Below are positions 1-8,017 of a DNA stretch of 64,000 nucleotides, in pieces; position 1 is the stretch's first letter; every line of letters begins with the position of its first letter. The notes below the pieces were generated by a model. It was not told the origin of the DNA, searched no databases, and saw only the letters and a list, made by a program, of their open reading frames with translations. The DNA is from Geodermatophilus ruber (GTDB lineage Bacteria; Actinomycetota; Actinomycetes; Mycobacteriales; Geodermatophilaceae), in the NCBI RefSeq assembly GCF_900114385.1, contig NZ_FOSW01000016.1:1-64000 (forward strand), in the 5' to 3' direction. The translations under genes and the position numbers were made by a program.

Positions 1-42
1 CTGGTCTTCGAGGGCACGCAGCGCAACGGCACCGCGCGCTGA
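1..42 (+). CDS. C-terminal end of a protein cut by the window edge
   Basis: Only the last 13 codons are present, reading LVFEGTQRNGTAR and then TGA. The next gene is a SipW-type signal peptidase 35 bases downstream on the same strand. Proteins encoded just before such peptidases are often TasA/camelysin-like secreted proteins, and endings of the type 'F.a.QRn..aR' occur in them. The assignment is an inference from position and this short tail. The reading frame and stop codon are directly visible. Confidence 0.5.
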   Translation: MVFEGTQRNGTAR

Positions 43-77
43 GCCCCGCCCCGAGCTGACCGACCGGAGAACCCGCC

Positions 78-689
78 ATGACCGCCGTCCTCCCCCTCCC
101 CGCCCCGGGGGCAGCCCGCCCGCTGCCCCCGGCCGCGGCCCGGCCCCGCACCACCGGCACCCTGCGCCCGCTCGCGGCGTTCCTCACCCGCTGGTCGGTC
201 CGCGCCCTGGTGGGGATCGCCGTCCTGGCCTTCGCCGGCCTGGCCATCGGCCCGCACGTCCTCGGCTACCGCACGATGACCATGCTCACCGGCTCCATGG
301 CCCCCGCCATCGACCCCGGCGACCTGCTCATCACCACACCCCTGGACGTCGCCGACGTCACCGAGGGCATGATCATCACCTACCACATCCCCATCGACGA
401 CCGCCGCATCGTCACCCACCGCGTGATCTCCGTCGACCACGCCGCCGACGGCACCGTCACCGTGCACACCAAGGGCGACGCCAACGACCACGCCGACCCC
501 TGGACCGCCATCCTCCTCGGCGACACCGCCTACCAGGTCCAGGCCGTCATCCCCGAGGCCGGCCACCTCATCGCCGCCCTGCGCACCCCCTGGCTCAGCC
601 AGGCACTCGTCTACGGCGCCCCCACCCTGCTCGCCGGCTGGCTCCTGCTCACCATCTGGCGCCCCACCAAGGACCCGGAGGAACAGTGA
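78..689 (+). CDS. sipW: SipW-like (archaeal/ER-type) signal peptidase I
   Basis: Membrane-bound signal peptidase of the S26B type, which cleaves signal peptides from exported proteins using a Ser-His rather than a Ser-Lys pair. The 203-residue product has a proline-rich cytoplasmic start and a first membrane segment near residues 42-62. The catalytic serine is in TGSMAP (about Ser73), the histidine in IVTHRVIS (about His114), and acidic residues follow in KGDAND (134-137). A second membrane segment lies near 173-193. This two-helix architecture matches SipW rather than LepB. It overlaps the next secreted-protein gene by GTGA, so the pair is probably translated together and the neighbours are likely substrates. 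The ATG at 78 follows GGAGAACCC. Family assignment is firm; the substrates are inferred. Confidence 0.85.
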   Translation: MTAVLPLPAPGAARPLPPAAARPRTTGTLRPLAAFLTRWSVRALVGIAVLAFAGLAIGPHVLGYRTMTMLTGSMAPAIDPGDLLITTPLDVADVTEGMIITYHIPIDDRRIVTHRVISVDHAADGTVTVHTKGDANDHADPWTAILLGDTAYQVQAVIPEAGHLIAALRTPWLSQALVYGAPTLLAGWLLLTIWRPTKDPEEQ

Positions 690-1297
690 CCACCACCCGC
701 CGCATCCTGGTGACCCTCGGCCTGACCCTCGCCGTCATCCTCACGGCCGGCCTGCCGGCGCAGGCCGCCTTCACCGCCAAGGCCACGCTCCCGCAGACCG
801 CGGTCAGCACCCTCACGGTGGCGCCGGTCTCGAACCTGGCCGTGACCGCCTCCTGCACCCTGGTGACCAGGACCGACACCACGACCACCGTGACCGACGC
901 GGCCGGCACCGTCCTGAGCCGGTCCACGACGTCGTCGTACAGCTACGCCCCGACCGACACCGTGGTCACCGAGGGCCCGCTGGACCGCGGAACCACCAGC
1001 TACCCCAACGCCGACGGCACGACAACGACGGTCACCAAGGCCGACCACCGGTACACCACCTTCTCGGTAGAGGCGTCCTGGACCGGCAGCCCGACCCGTG
1101 GAGTCATCGGCTACGAGATCGTCGCCATCCTGCGGGGTCAGCCGAATCTGTCCTTCGGACTGCAGGCGGGGACGAGCGCCTCTGTGTCCGACATCCCCAG
1201 CTCCTACCTCAGCGCCGAGCCGAGGGTGACGGTCCGCACGCACACGAGCTACGGCTGGACCGAGCAGGCCAAACCGCAGGGGCCGATCACCTGCTGA
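686..1297 (+). CDS. Secreted protein, probable SipW substrate (paralogue 1)
   Basis: A 203-residue exported protein of unknown function. The GTG start overlaps the signal peptidase stop codon (GTGA). Residues 1-27 form a signal peptide with a hydrophobic stretch ending in QAAF, which is followed by the segment FTAKATLPQTAV. The C-terminal half holds GYEI and SYGWTEQ and ends with a cysteine (ITC). The same landmarks (ALPQT, a cysteine about 20 residues later, GYEIKA, SGWTSPE, terminal VTC) recur in the protein encoded at 1500, so the two are paralogues with one small fibronectin- or Ig-like fold. A surface or matrix role is inferred from the SipW context only. A terminator-like hairpin follows the stop. 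Confidence 0.7.
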   Translation: MTTTRRILVTLGLTLAVILTAGLPAQAAFTAKATLPQTAVSTLTVAPVSNLAVTASCTLVTRTDTTTTVTDAAGTVLSRSTTSSYSYAPTDTVVTEGPLDRGTTSYPNADGTTTTVTKADHRYTTFSVEASWTGSPTRGVIGYEIVAILRGQPNLSFGLQAGTSASVSDIPSSYLSAEPRVTVRTHTSYGWTEQAKPQGPITC

Positions 1298-1302
1298 CCA
1301 TC

Positions 1303-1344
1303 CGACAGCGGGCCCGGCCCGAGCTCGGTCCGGGCCGGCTGTCG
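1303..1344 (+). terminator. Intrinsic terminator-like hairpin
   Basis: Inverted repeat with 15-base arms (1303-1317 and 1330-1344) containing one mismatch and a 12-base loop, starting 6 bases after the stop codon of the secreted protein. There is no clear T-run, as is common for GC-rich actinobacterial terminators. Confidence 0.55.
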
Positions 1345-1393
1345 TGCGGAGAAGGGCTCAGGCGACGAGGCGGCGGCCCGCGCCCGTTCTCCC

Positions 1394-1413
1394 GGAAATC
1401 CTTGCGGATTTCC
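1394..1413. repeat. Perfect 8-bp inverted repeat upstream of the second secreted protein
   Basis: GGAAATCC-TTGC-GGATTTCC. It stands out as an A/T-containing palindrome in a GC-rich leader about 90 bases upstream of the ATG at 1500. It could be an operator or an RNA hairpin; nothing else in the sequence decides between these. Confidence 0.4.
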
Positions 1414-1499
1414 CGCGGAGGGCCTGCGGCCCGGGCGGCAGTGTGGTCCGCAGCACCCGGGACATCCGTCCCGGACCGATCGAGGCGAGGAGGCGCGCG

Positions 1500-1934
1500 A
1501 TGACGATCCGCAAGCGGATCATGACGATCCTCGGGCTGGTCGTCGCCGCCCTGCTCGCCGGCACCGTGGCCGCCTCGGCCGCGTACAAGGACACCGCCGC
1601 GCTGCCCCAGACGTCGATCGCCACACACGTCATCGCGGCGCCCACCGGCGTCGAGGCGACGAGGGCCAACTGCTCCAACGCCCGGTGGATGGACGTGACG
1701 GTCACGTGGCAGCCCAGCACCTCGGCCCGGATCAGTGGGTACGAGATCAAGGCCTACCGCGACGACGGGCGCGTGTTCACCGTCGCGACCACCGGGACCG
1801 GCACCACTTCGGCGACCACGCGCACCGACAAGCACGAGGGCGCCCCGACCACGTACACCTTCACCGTCACCACGCTGACCAGCTCCGGCTGGACCAGCCC
1901 CGAGTCCCTCCCGTCGGGGAGCGTCACCTGCTGA
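1500..1934 (+). CDS. Secreted protein, probable SipW substrate (paralogue 2)
   Basis: A 144-residue exported protein. The ATG at 1500 is preferred over upstream in-frame starts because it follows CGAGGAGGCGCG and begins a clean signal peptide: basic MTIRKR, a hydrophobic core, then AASAAYKD. The mature part begins with AALPQTSIATHVIAAPTGVE, has a cysteine in ANCSN, then GYEIKAYRDDG and a Thr-rich stretch, and ends SGWTSPESLPSGSVTC. This arrangement repeats that of the protein encoded at 686 but is shorter. The mature region resembles a single fibronectin type III domain. The function is unknown; the context suggests export by the SipW-like peptidase. Confidence 0.7.
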   Translation: MTIRKRIMTILGLVVAALLAGTVAASAAYKDTAALPQTSIATHVIAAPTGVEATRANCSNARWMDVTVTWQPSTSARISGYEIKAYRDDGRVFTVATTGTGTTSATTRTDKHEGAPTTYTFTVTTLTSSGWTSPESLPSGSVTC

Positions 1935-1968
1935 GCCGCGTCCCGACCCGCGGAGGGGCCGTGCGCCA

Positions 1969-2667
1969 TCAGGCGACGAGGCGGTAGCCGACCCCCCGCA
2001 CGGTGCGGATCTCCGCGGCGGCCAGGCCGGCGGCCTGCAGCTTGCGGCGCAGGTTGGACATGTGCGCCTCGACGAGGCGGACGCTGCCCTCCCAGTCGGT
2101 CTGCCAGACCTCGCGCAGCAGGGTCTCCCGCTGCAGAACCCGGCCGGGCCGGGAGGCCAGCGCGGCCAGGAGGTCGAACTCGGTGCGGGTGAGGTCGACG
2201 ACGGCGCCGTCCACCCGCACCTCGCGGCTGTCCTCGTCGATCTCCAGATCGGCGAGCCGGCGCACCGATTCCTCGGCCGGGGCCGGTCGTGGCGCCGGGA
2301 CGCGGGGACGGCGGAGCATCGCCTGGACGCGCGCGACGAGCTCGCGCGGCGAGAAGGGCTTGGCCATGTAGCCGTCGGCACCGACCGCGAGGCCGATCAG
2401 CAGGTCGACCTCCTCGGCGCGGGCGGTGAGCATGAGGACGTAGCACTCACTCTCGGCCCGGATCTGGCGGCACACCTCGGTGCCGTCGGCGTCCGGGAGG
2501 CCGAGGTCGAGGACGACGACGTCGGGCACCTGCCGGCGGACCTCGGCCAACGCCTCCGTACCGGAAGCGACCGCGCGGACGTCCATGCCCGCCTTGCGCA
2601 GGACCGTGCAGACCAGTTCCCGGATCTCCTCGGTGTCCTCCACGACCAGCACGGACTGCTCGGGCAC
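1969..2667 (-). CDS. OmpR/PhoB-family response regulator (orphan)
   Basis: A 232-residue transcription factor with an N-terminal receiver domain. The phospho-acceptor Asp is near residue 54 in VVLDLGLPD, and the conserved Lys is in MAKPFSPRELV. A C-terminal winged helix-turn-helix follows (ETLLREVWQ, VEAHMSNLRRKL, RTVRGVGYRL). The GTG at 2667 is chosen because it follows GGGGAGGAGAGGTC and begins at the usual first strand of the receiver; longer upstream frames are not credible. No histidine kinase gene adjoins it: the neighbours are a secreted protein and an acyltransferase. The partner kinase must therefore be elsewhere, or the protein acts without one. Confidence 0.88.
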   Translation of the reverse strand: MPEQSVLVVEDTEEIRELVCTVLRKAGMDVRAVASGTEALAEVRRQVPDVVVLDLGLPDADGTEVCRQIRAESECYVLMLTARAEEVDLLIGLAVGADGYMAKPFSPRELVARVQAMLRRPRVPAPRPAPAEESVRRLADLEIDEDSREVRVDGAVVDLTRTEFDLLAALASRPGRVLQRETLLREVWQTDWEGSVRLVEAHMSNLRRKLQAAGLAAAEIRTVRGVGYRLVA

Positions 2668-2911
2668 GACCTCTCCTCCCCACGGGTGGACGGCGGTGGC
2701 GGCACGTCCGTCACCTGACCGGGTGATCGGCCGCGCCGCGGCCGGCCTTGAGCTGCCGTGTGGCGCCTCCCCCCAAGGGAGGAGCGCCGACGCCGGCGCC
2801 GTGAGGTGAGTCACACCTGCTACGCGCTGACCGGGTGCGATGACCGGGAGTCGCTTCTCCGTCACCGGTTCGTGATGCGAGCCGAGGGAGGCCCTCCTAG
2901 CGTCGGGAACG

Positions 2912-4117
2912 ATGGCTTCGGCAACCGGGACCGAGACACGGTCCGCGCACGCTCCCTCCGGACGGCGGATCGACCTCGACGTGGTCCGCGGCATCGCGAT
3001 CGTGCTGGCCCTGGGCTGGCACTTCAGCCGCCATCCCAGCGGCAATCCCGTGCTCGACGCGCTCCAGTGGCCGGGGGGCACCTTCGGCTGGGCCGGCGTC
3101 GACCTCTTCTTCGTGCTCAGCGGCTTCCTCGTCGGGCAGCTGGTCCTGCGCGAGCACGCGCGCACTGGCCGCTTCGACGGCCGACGGTTCACCGTGCGGC
3201 GCGCGCTGAAGCTCTGGCCGGTGCTCTACGTCTTCCTCGCCGTGCAGGCGCTGGTGGGCACCGAGCCGTGGGACACCTACCTCTGGCAGAACGCGCTGCA
3301 CCTGCAGAACTACGCCGGGACGTCCCTGGTGCATCTGTGGTCGCTCGCCGTCGAGGAGCACTTCTACCTCGCCCTGGTGCTGCTGTTCCCGCTGTTCGCC
3401 CGCCGCCGCGGCTCCACCCGCCTGCTCATCGGGGTCCTCGCCGGGGTGCTGGTGACCGCCCTGGCCCTGCGGGTGTGGGGCACCGCCGCGGACCTGTCCG
3501 ACGTGACGCTGCAGTGGCGCACGCACTTCCGCGCCGACTCACTCGCCGCCGGCGTGCTCCTGGCGGTCGTCGCCGTCCACCGGCCGGAGCTCTTCGCCCG
3601 GCTGCTGCAGCGGCGCCGGCTGTGGGCCGGGCTCACGCTGGCCGGCATCGCGTTCCTCGCCACGGTGGGCAAGGACGGCGCCGTCGGGACGACGATCGGC
3701 TACACGGTCGCCTACCTGACCGCCGCCGCGTTCCTCCTGCTGCTCCACAAGGCCGAGTGGGTGCCGCGCGTCCGGTGGGTGACCGCGCCGATGGCGGCCC
3801 TGGGCCGCTACTCCTACGGCGTCTACATCTGGCACATCTTCGCCGCGCAGGTGCTGCTGGGCTGGCTGCCCGGTGTCGCCTACGAGTCGTGGACACCGGT
3901 GGAGCAGGTGCTCAAGTACGGCGCGGCCGTGGCGGTCGGTGTGGTCGCGACGGTTCTGGTGGAGAAGCCGGTGCTGCGTCTGCGCGACCGGCTCCTCCCG
4001 GCCTCGGCCGAGGTGACCACGCCCGCCGTGCCGGCGTCGGGGTGGGGGGCGGGCCCGCGGCCCGAGCCGAGTGCCTGGGCCCACCAGCCGGAACGGCAGC
4101 TCGTCGGCCTGCGGTGA
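2912..4117 (+). CDS. Acyltransferase family 3 (OafA/YrhL-like) membrane protein
   Basis: A 401-residue integral membrane O-acyltransferase. The N-terminus has the family hallmark RRIDLDVVRGIAIVLALGWH, with the probable active-site histidine in WHFSRHP. This is followed by the second hallmark, FFVLSGFLVG, and by LWSLAVEEHFYL. About ten hydrophobic segments follow, up to a basic cytoplasmic tail. Family members transfer acetyl or other acyl groups to sugars of surface polysaccharides or antibiotics; the acceptor here is unknown. It stands alone, divergent from the response-regulator gene, with about 240 bases between the two starts. No SGNH domain is fused at the C-terminus. Confidence 0.85.
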   Translation: MASATGTETRSAHAPSGRRIDLDVVRGIAIVLALGWHFSRHPSGNPVLDALQWPGGTFGWAGVDLFFVLSGFLVGQLVLREHARTGRFDGRRFTVRRALKLWPVLYVFLAVQALVGTEPWDTYLWQNALHLQNYAGTSLVHLWSLAVEEHFYLALVLLFPLFARRRGSTRLLIGVLAGVLVTALALRVWGTAADLSDVTLQWRTHFRADSLAAGVLLAVVAVHRPELFARLLQRRRLWAGLTLAGIAFLATVGKDGAVGTTIGYTVAYLTAAAFLLLLHKAEWVPRVRWVTAPMAALGRYSYGVYIWHIFAAQVLLGWLPGVAYESWTPVEQVLKYGAAVAVGVVATVLVEKPVLRLRDRLLPASAEVTTPAVPASGWGAGPRPEPSAWAHQPERQLVGLR

Positions 4118-4220
4118 TTCGCTCCCGGGCCGCGGCACGGTTACGGCCCGGACGCCCGGGGAACACCGCGAAAGTCCGCCCAGGCCCGGCGGTTCACCAC
4201 CGGCCCTTCCGGAGGCCGCC

Positions 4221-4586
4221 ATGGCCGTGGTTTCCCCTGAACAACGCACCGAGTGGACCAGGCTCACCGACCGACTCACCGCCGAGTACCGGGGATACGA
4301 CGTCACCGTCGAGGTGCTCGACCCCGAGATCGGGGACCAGCCGCTGGTCGACCGGCTGCCGTTCGACAACGTCACCTACGACTACAAGGACGACGTGGCG
4401 GTGGTGGCTGCCGCCGAGGACCCGGAGCACGAGGACGTCGCCCTGCGCCACATGGTCAACCACCCGCGGGAGTTCGTGGTGGATCTGATCCCCGAGGGCG
4501 CCGCGCTCAAGATCACCGATGACGGCGGGACGACGACTCTGGTCAGCCTGGTCCGCCATCAGGACGCCAGCAGCCAGGGCGCCTGA
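4221..4586 (+). CDS. DUF5335-like small protein
   Basis: A 121-residue soluble acidic protein. The ATG follows GGAGGCCGCC at the right spacing. It has no signal peptide, membrane segment or catalytic motif. The central part reads LPFDNVTYDYKDDVAVVA and ends in a short strand-rich region with DDGGTTTLVSLV. The overall pattern agrees with the small actinobacterial family DUF5335, whose function is not known. It is a single-gene unit between the acyltransferase and a convergent oxidoreductase gene. Confidence 0.6.
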   Translation: MAVVSPEQRTEWTRLTDRLTAEYRGYDVTVEVLDPEIGDQPLVDRLPFDNVTYDYKDDVAVVAAAEDPEHEDVALRHMVNHPREFVVDLIPEGAALKITDDGGTTTLVSLVRHQDASSQGA

Positions 4587-4631
4587 GCCCAGCGGCCCGT
4601 GGCTGCACGACCGCTGCCGGTCCCGGCCGGG

Positions 4632-5513
4632 TCAGCCGTGCAGCACCAGATCGGTCTCCGCGGACTCGACCAGCCGCTGCAGGTGCAGGCCGTGCTCGAT
4701 GTCGAACTGGTGCGACCGCCCGTCGCTCACCGCCCGGGCGAACTCGGCCACCATCCGCCGGTGCGAGTCGGGCGTGACGGCGCCGATGGCCTCGACGTCC
4801 GCCGTCCCCTTCGGGCCGGTGACCTCGACGAAGGCGACGTCGGGGCCCCGGGTCCTCCCGGCGTAGAGCGTGGCCTGCGAGACGCGACCCACCCGGTGCT
4901 CGAGCGTCATGGCCGTCCAGCCGCGCGGGTCACCGCGGGCGTGCATGCCGGCGATGGGCCCCAGCGCCGCCTCCAGCAGGTCCAACAGGTCCGGCCCCTG
5001 GTCCCGCAGCACCCCGCGGGCCAGCCGCCAGGTGGGCGTCGCCGCCCCGCGGGCGTGCGTACCGGTGAGCAGCCGGCCGGTGCCCCCGACCGGCTCGACG
5101 TCGGGCACGTCATTCTCCAGGAAGCGGCGGACGTCGTCGGTGAAGCGCCAGGTCAGCGAGACCATCGTGGGGACCTTCTCGCGGACGGCGACGGAGGTGA
5201 GCTCCTCCGCCCCGGCGATGTCCCCGCCGATCGGCTTCTCCAGCAACAGGCCGCGGCCGTGCCGGGCCGCCCGCTCGGCGTACTCCGCCTGGACCGGCGG
5301 CGGCACCGCGAACACGACCGCCCGGCACCGCTCCACCAGGTCCTCGAAGCGTTCGCACGGCGCCGCCCCGTAGCGCTCGGCCAGCTGCCGGACCGGTTCC
5401 GGGGAGCGCCCCCACACCCCCACGAAGTCCACATCGGGACAGGCCGACAACGCCGGTGCGTACACCTCGCTGGCCCGGCGACCCGTACCGGCCAGGCCGA
5501 CGGGAACTGCCAC
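4632..5513 (-). CDS. Gfo/Idh/MocA-family NAD(P)-dependent oxidoreductase
   Basis: A 293-residue two-domain dehydrogenase. Residues 1-120 form a Rossmann fold with GLAGTGRRASEVYAPAL in place of the usual GxGxxG start. LLLEKPIGGD carries the family's conserved Lys (EKP motif). The C-terminal domain, from about residue 125, is the GFO/IDH/MocA alpha-beta domain. The substrate is probably a sugar or inositol derivative but cannot be read from the sequence. It diverges from the aldo/keto reductase gene starting at 5624, so the two may share a control region of about 110 bases and a pathway. Confidence 0.8.
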   Translation of the reverse strand: MAVPVGLAGTGRRASEVYAPALSACPDVDFVGVWGRSPEPVRQLAERYGAAPCERFEDLVERCRAVVFAVPPPVQAEYAERAARHGRGLLLEKPIGGDIAGAEELTSVAVREKVPTMVSLTWRFTDDVRRFLENDVPDVEPVGGTGRLLTGTHARGAATPTWRLARGVLRDQGPDLLDLLEAALGPIAGMHARGDPRGWTAMTLEHRVGRVSQATLYAGRTRGPDVAFVEVTGPKGTADVEAIGAVTPDSHRRMVAEFARAVSDGRSHQFDIEHGLHLQRLVESAETDLVLHG

Positions 5514-5623
5514 GGCCCGACCTTAGGTGCGCCCCCGGTCCGCCGCCGGGAGCCGCAGACCGGTCAAGGCCTGTCCTCACCCTCTGTATCCCCTTCCTCC
5601 ACGTATCCCGAGGAGTGCCTGCC

Positions 5624-6472
5624 ATGACCGCAACCACCCACCGCACCGTGACCCTGCCCAACGGGACCGTCGTCCCGGCGCTGGGCATGGGCACCTGGTA
5701 CATGGGGGAGGATCCCGACGGGCACGACATCGAGCTGGGCGCCCTGCGCACCGGCATCGAGATCGGCCTGAACCTGATCGACACCGCCGAGATGTACGGC
5801 GACGGGGCCGCCGAGGTGCTCGTCGGGGAGGCCATCGCCGGCCGACGCGACGAGGTCTTCCTGGTCAGCAAGGTGCTGCCCCACCACGCCACGCTGCAGG
5901 GCACGATCGCGGCCTGCGAGGCCAGCCTGCGGCGGCTGCGCACCGACCACCTGGACATGTACCTGCTGCACTGGCGCGGGCCGGTGCCGCTGGCCGAGAC
6001 GGTGGCGGGGTTCGAGGAGCTGGTCCAGGCCGGGCTGATCGGCTGCTGGGGGGTGAGCAACTTCGACGCGCCGGACATGGCGGAGCTCGTCACCGTGCCC
6101 GGCGGGGCGCGGGTGCAGACCGACCAGGTCCTCTACAACCTGGCCCGGCGCGGCCCGGAGTACGACCTGATCCCGTGGTGCCGCGAGCACGGCATGCCCC
6201 TCATGGCCTACTCCCCGGTCGACCACGGCCGGCTGCTGGAGCACCCCGCGGTCCGGGACATGGCCGCGGCCAAGGGAGTGACCCCGGCTCAGCTGGCGAT
6301 CGCCTGGGTGTTGCGGCTGCCCGACGTGTTCGCCGTCGCCAAGGCCCGTAACCGGGCGCACGTGATCGAGAACCGTGCCGCCCTGGAGATCGGCTTCACC
6401 GAGGCGGAGCTGGCCCAGCTGGACATGATCTTCCCGCCGCCGTTCACCAAGGTCCCGCTCGAGGTGCTCTGA
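5624..6472 (+). CDS. Aldo/keto reductase
   Basis: A 282-residue NADPH-dependent (alpha/beta)8-barrel reductase. All four catalytic residues are visible: Asp and Tyr in NLIDTAEMYGDG, Lys in FLVSKVLP and His in MYLLHWRG. C-terminal cofactor-binding segments appear as AVAKARNRAHVIEN. The ATG at 5624 follows CCGAGGAGTGCCTGCC and gives the standard family length; longer upstream starts have no ribosome site. Sequences of this sub-type (YeaE / diketo-gluconate-reductase-like) act on small aldehydes. It is divergent from the Gfo/Idh/MocA gene. Confidence 0.85.
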   Translation: MTATTHRTVTLPNGTVVPALGMGTWYMGEDPDGHDIELGALRTGIEIGLNLIDTAEMYGDGAAEVLVGEAIAGRRDEVFLVSKVLPHHATLQGTIAACEASLRRLRTDHLDMYLLHWRGPVPLAETVAGFEELVQAGLIGCWGVSNFDAPDMAELVTVPGGARVQTDQVLYNLARRGPEYDLIPWCREHGMPLMAYSPVDHGRLLEHPAVRDMAAAKGVTPAQLAIAWVLRLPDVFAVAKARNRAHVIENRAALEIGFTEAELAQLDMIFPPPFTKVPLEVL

Positions 6473-6589
6473 CCGGTGATCGCGGTCCACCCCTACGGGT
6501 GGGCGACCACGGCCCGGCTCAAGGAGGGGGCGGCCCTCGCCGACGGGGATGGTGCCCGAACCGGATGCCCGTACAGCAGGAGGACCGCC

Positions 6590-6895
6590 ATGATCGGCCT
6601 CACCCGCCGCAGCGGCGAGCGCTGCTCCCTCGACCCCGACACCATCGAGCGGGTCGAGGCGCGCCCCGAGACGGTCGTGTTCCTGACCGACGGGGCCAAG
6701 TACTGCGTGGTCGAGACCGTCGACCAGGTGATCCGGCGCGTCCTCGACGACCGCGCCGCGGTGATCGCCGCGTGCTACCTGCTCGACCGCGGCGAGGACC
6801 CGGACCCGCTGCAGCTCAGCCGCCGGGAGACCGCACCTCCGGCGCACGGACCGGTGCCGGTCCGCCCGGGCCGGTTGCCCCAGCCGTCCGTGTGA
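6590..6895 (+). CDS. FlbD-like flagellar family protein (orphan)
   Basis: A 101-residue protein whose first ~55 residues match the FlbD family pattern: MIGLTRRSGERCSLDPDTIE, VEARPETVVFLTDGAKY and VETVDQVIRRV. The start at 6590 follows CAGGAGGACCGCC. FlbD is a small protein encoded in flagellar operons of many bacteria, with an unsettled function. Here no flagellar gene is visible in the 64 kb. The 45-residue proline/arginine-rich tail is not part of the usual family and carries no motif. The gene stands alone after the aldo/keto reductase. Confidence 0.65.
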   Translation: MIGLTRRSGERCSLDPDTIERVEARPETVVFLTDGAKYCVVETVDQVIRRVLDDRAAVIAACYLLDRGEDPDPLQLSRRETAPPAHGPVPVRPGRLPQPSV

Positions 6896-6980
6896 CATGT
6901 GACAGTCACGCGCGGGCACGGCGGCACCAGGGAGCAACCCTGCCGGCTCCGTGATGATGTGGCTCCGTTTCGACGTGGAA

Positions 6981-7131
6981 CCGAGTCGGCTCGAGTACCT
7001 CCCGGCCGTTGTCGCGGAAGGCGCGTTCACTCGTGCCGCCGCCCGGGTCTTCATGGTGCACTCTGCCCGCGTCCCCGCCGGCGATGGAGCACGAACTCGG
7101 CACAGAACTGGTCATCCGCCGGCCGCACCGG
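6981..7131 (+). pseudogene. Decayed N-terminal fragment of a LysR-type regulator
   Basis: One frame reads SRLEYLPAVVAEGAFTRAAA, the usual start of a LysR helix-turn-helix. About 70 bases later the match continues in another frame as PAMEHELGTELVIRRPHR, the rest of the same domain (compare ...ALEHELGTELFVRR...). So a frameshift splits the domain near 7055, and nothing resembling the effector domain follows. The rest of the 6896-7234 gap contains only a short reading frame with a good ribosome site at 7212. Confidence 0.6.
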
Positions 7132-7234
7132 CCGAGCCACGATCCGTCACCGACCTGAACCACCTCGTCGGCCCATCCGTAGTCCTCTACACAGGCAGTC
7201 ACGGAGGCACGATGGACACGGTTCCACCGAGACG

Positions 7235-8017
7235 ATGGCCCATCTGGGTCCAGTGGTGAGACAGGACGAGCGCGCTGCATTTCACGCGGCGCTGCAGCGG
7301 GCCAGGGAAGCCGCCTATCCTCCCGGCGAGTACGTCGGGCAGGAGAGTTTCATGCGCGCCGACGAGATTCGGCAACTGGCTCGCCGCTCCCGCATCGGCC
7401 GCGGCGTCTCGGTTCTCGACCTGTGCTGCGGAGTGGCTGGTCCCGGCCGGTTGATCACGGCGGAGTCGGGCTGCCGATACCTGGGCCTGGACTACTCCGC
7501 CAGCACTGTGGAGATCGCCCGGGCCCTGGCCGGTGACCTGCCGTGCCGCTTCGAGCAGGCCCACGTCCCGCCGTTGCCCGACGGTCGCTTCGAGGTCGTG
7601 CTCCTCCTGGAGGCGATGCTGGCCTTTCCCGACAAACGGGTCCTCGTCAGGAACGTGGCTCGCGCGCTGGAGCCGGGGGGCCGCTTCGCCTTCACCCTCG
7701 AAGAGGGCCGCCCGCTCACGCCGAGGGAGCGGGCCCGGATGCCCGACGCCGATACCGTCTGGCTCATCGAGTCGGCGGAGTTGACGGCAGTGCTGCGTGA
7801 GGTCGGGTTGACCGTGACCTGGCAGGAGGAGTGCAGCGCGTCCCATCACGCGACGGCGGTGGCAATGCTGCAGTCGTTGCGCGCCGACTCGGCCGAGATC
7901 GCCCGCCAGATCGGGGCGCGGGCCCTGGCCGAGTTGATCACCGCTCATCAGCTGTGGAGTGAGTGGCTCGGCGGTGGACGGGTGCGCAAGTTCGCACTGG
8001 TGGCGGAGAAGCGATGA
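7235..8017 (+). CDS. Class I SAM-dependent methyltransferase
   Basis: A 260-residue methyltransferase with motif I in VLDLCCGVAGPGRLI (about residues 63-77), the acidic end of strand 2 in YLGLDYSAS and a post-motif region LPDGRFEVVLLLEAML. An ubiE/COQ5-like core runs to about residue 175. The acceptor is unknown. The start is uncertain: ATG 7235 has no clear ribosome site, and GTG 7253 or 7256 are alternatives. A 15-codon frame starting at 7212 with GGAGGCAC in front overlaps the gene start and could couple its translation. The stop overlaps the next gene by ATGA. Confidence 0.75.
   Translation: MAHLGPVVRQDERAAFHAALQRAREAAYPPGEYVGQESFMRADEIRQLARRSRIGRGVSVLDLCCGVAGPGRLITAESGCRYLGLDYSASTVEIARALAGDLPCRFEQAHVPPLPDGRFEVVLLLEAMLAFPDKRVLVRNVARALEPGGRFAFTLEEGRPLTPRERARMPDADTVWLIESAELTAVLREVGLTVTWQEECSASHHATAVAMLQSLRADSAEIARQIGARALAELITAHQLWSEWLGGGRVRKFALVAEKR

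Noticed and set aside
5590-5626. Similar leaders (ACGTA.CCCGAGGAGTGC) before the aldo/keto reductase and the luciferase-like gene at 14940-14966
   Set aside because: The similarity is mostly the ribosome-binding site and a few nearby bases; too short to claim a shared regulator.
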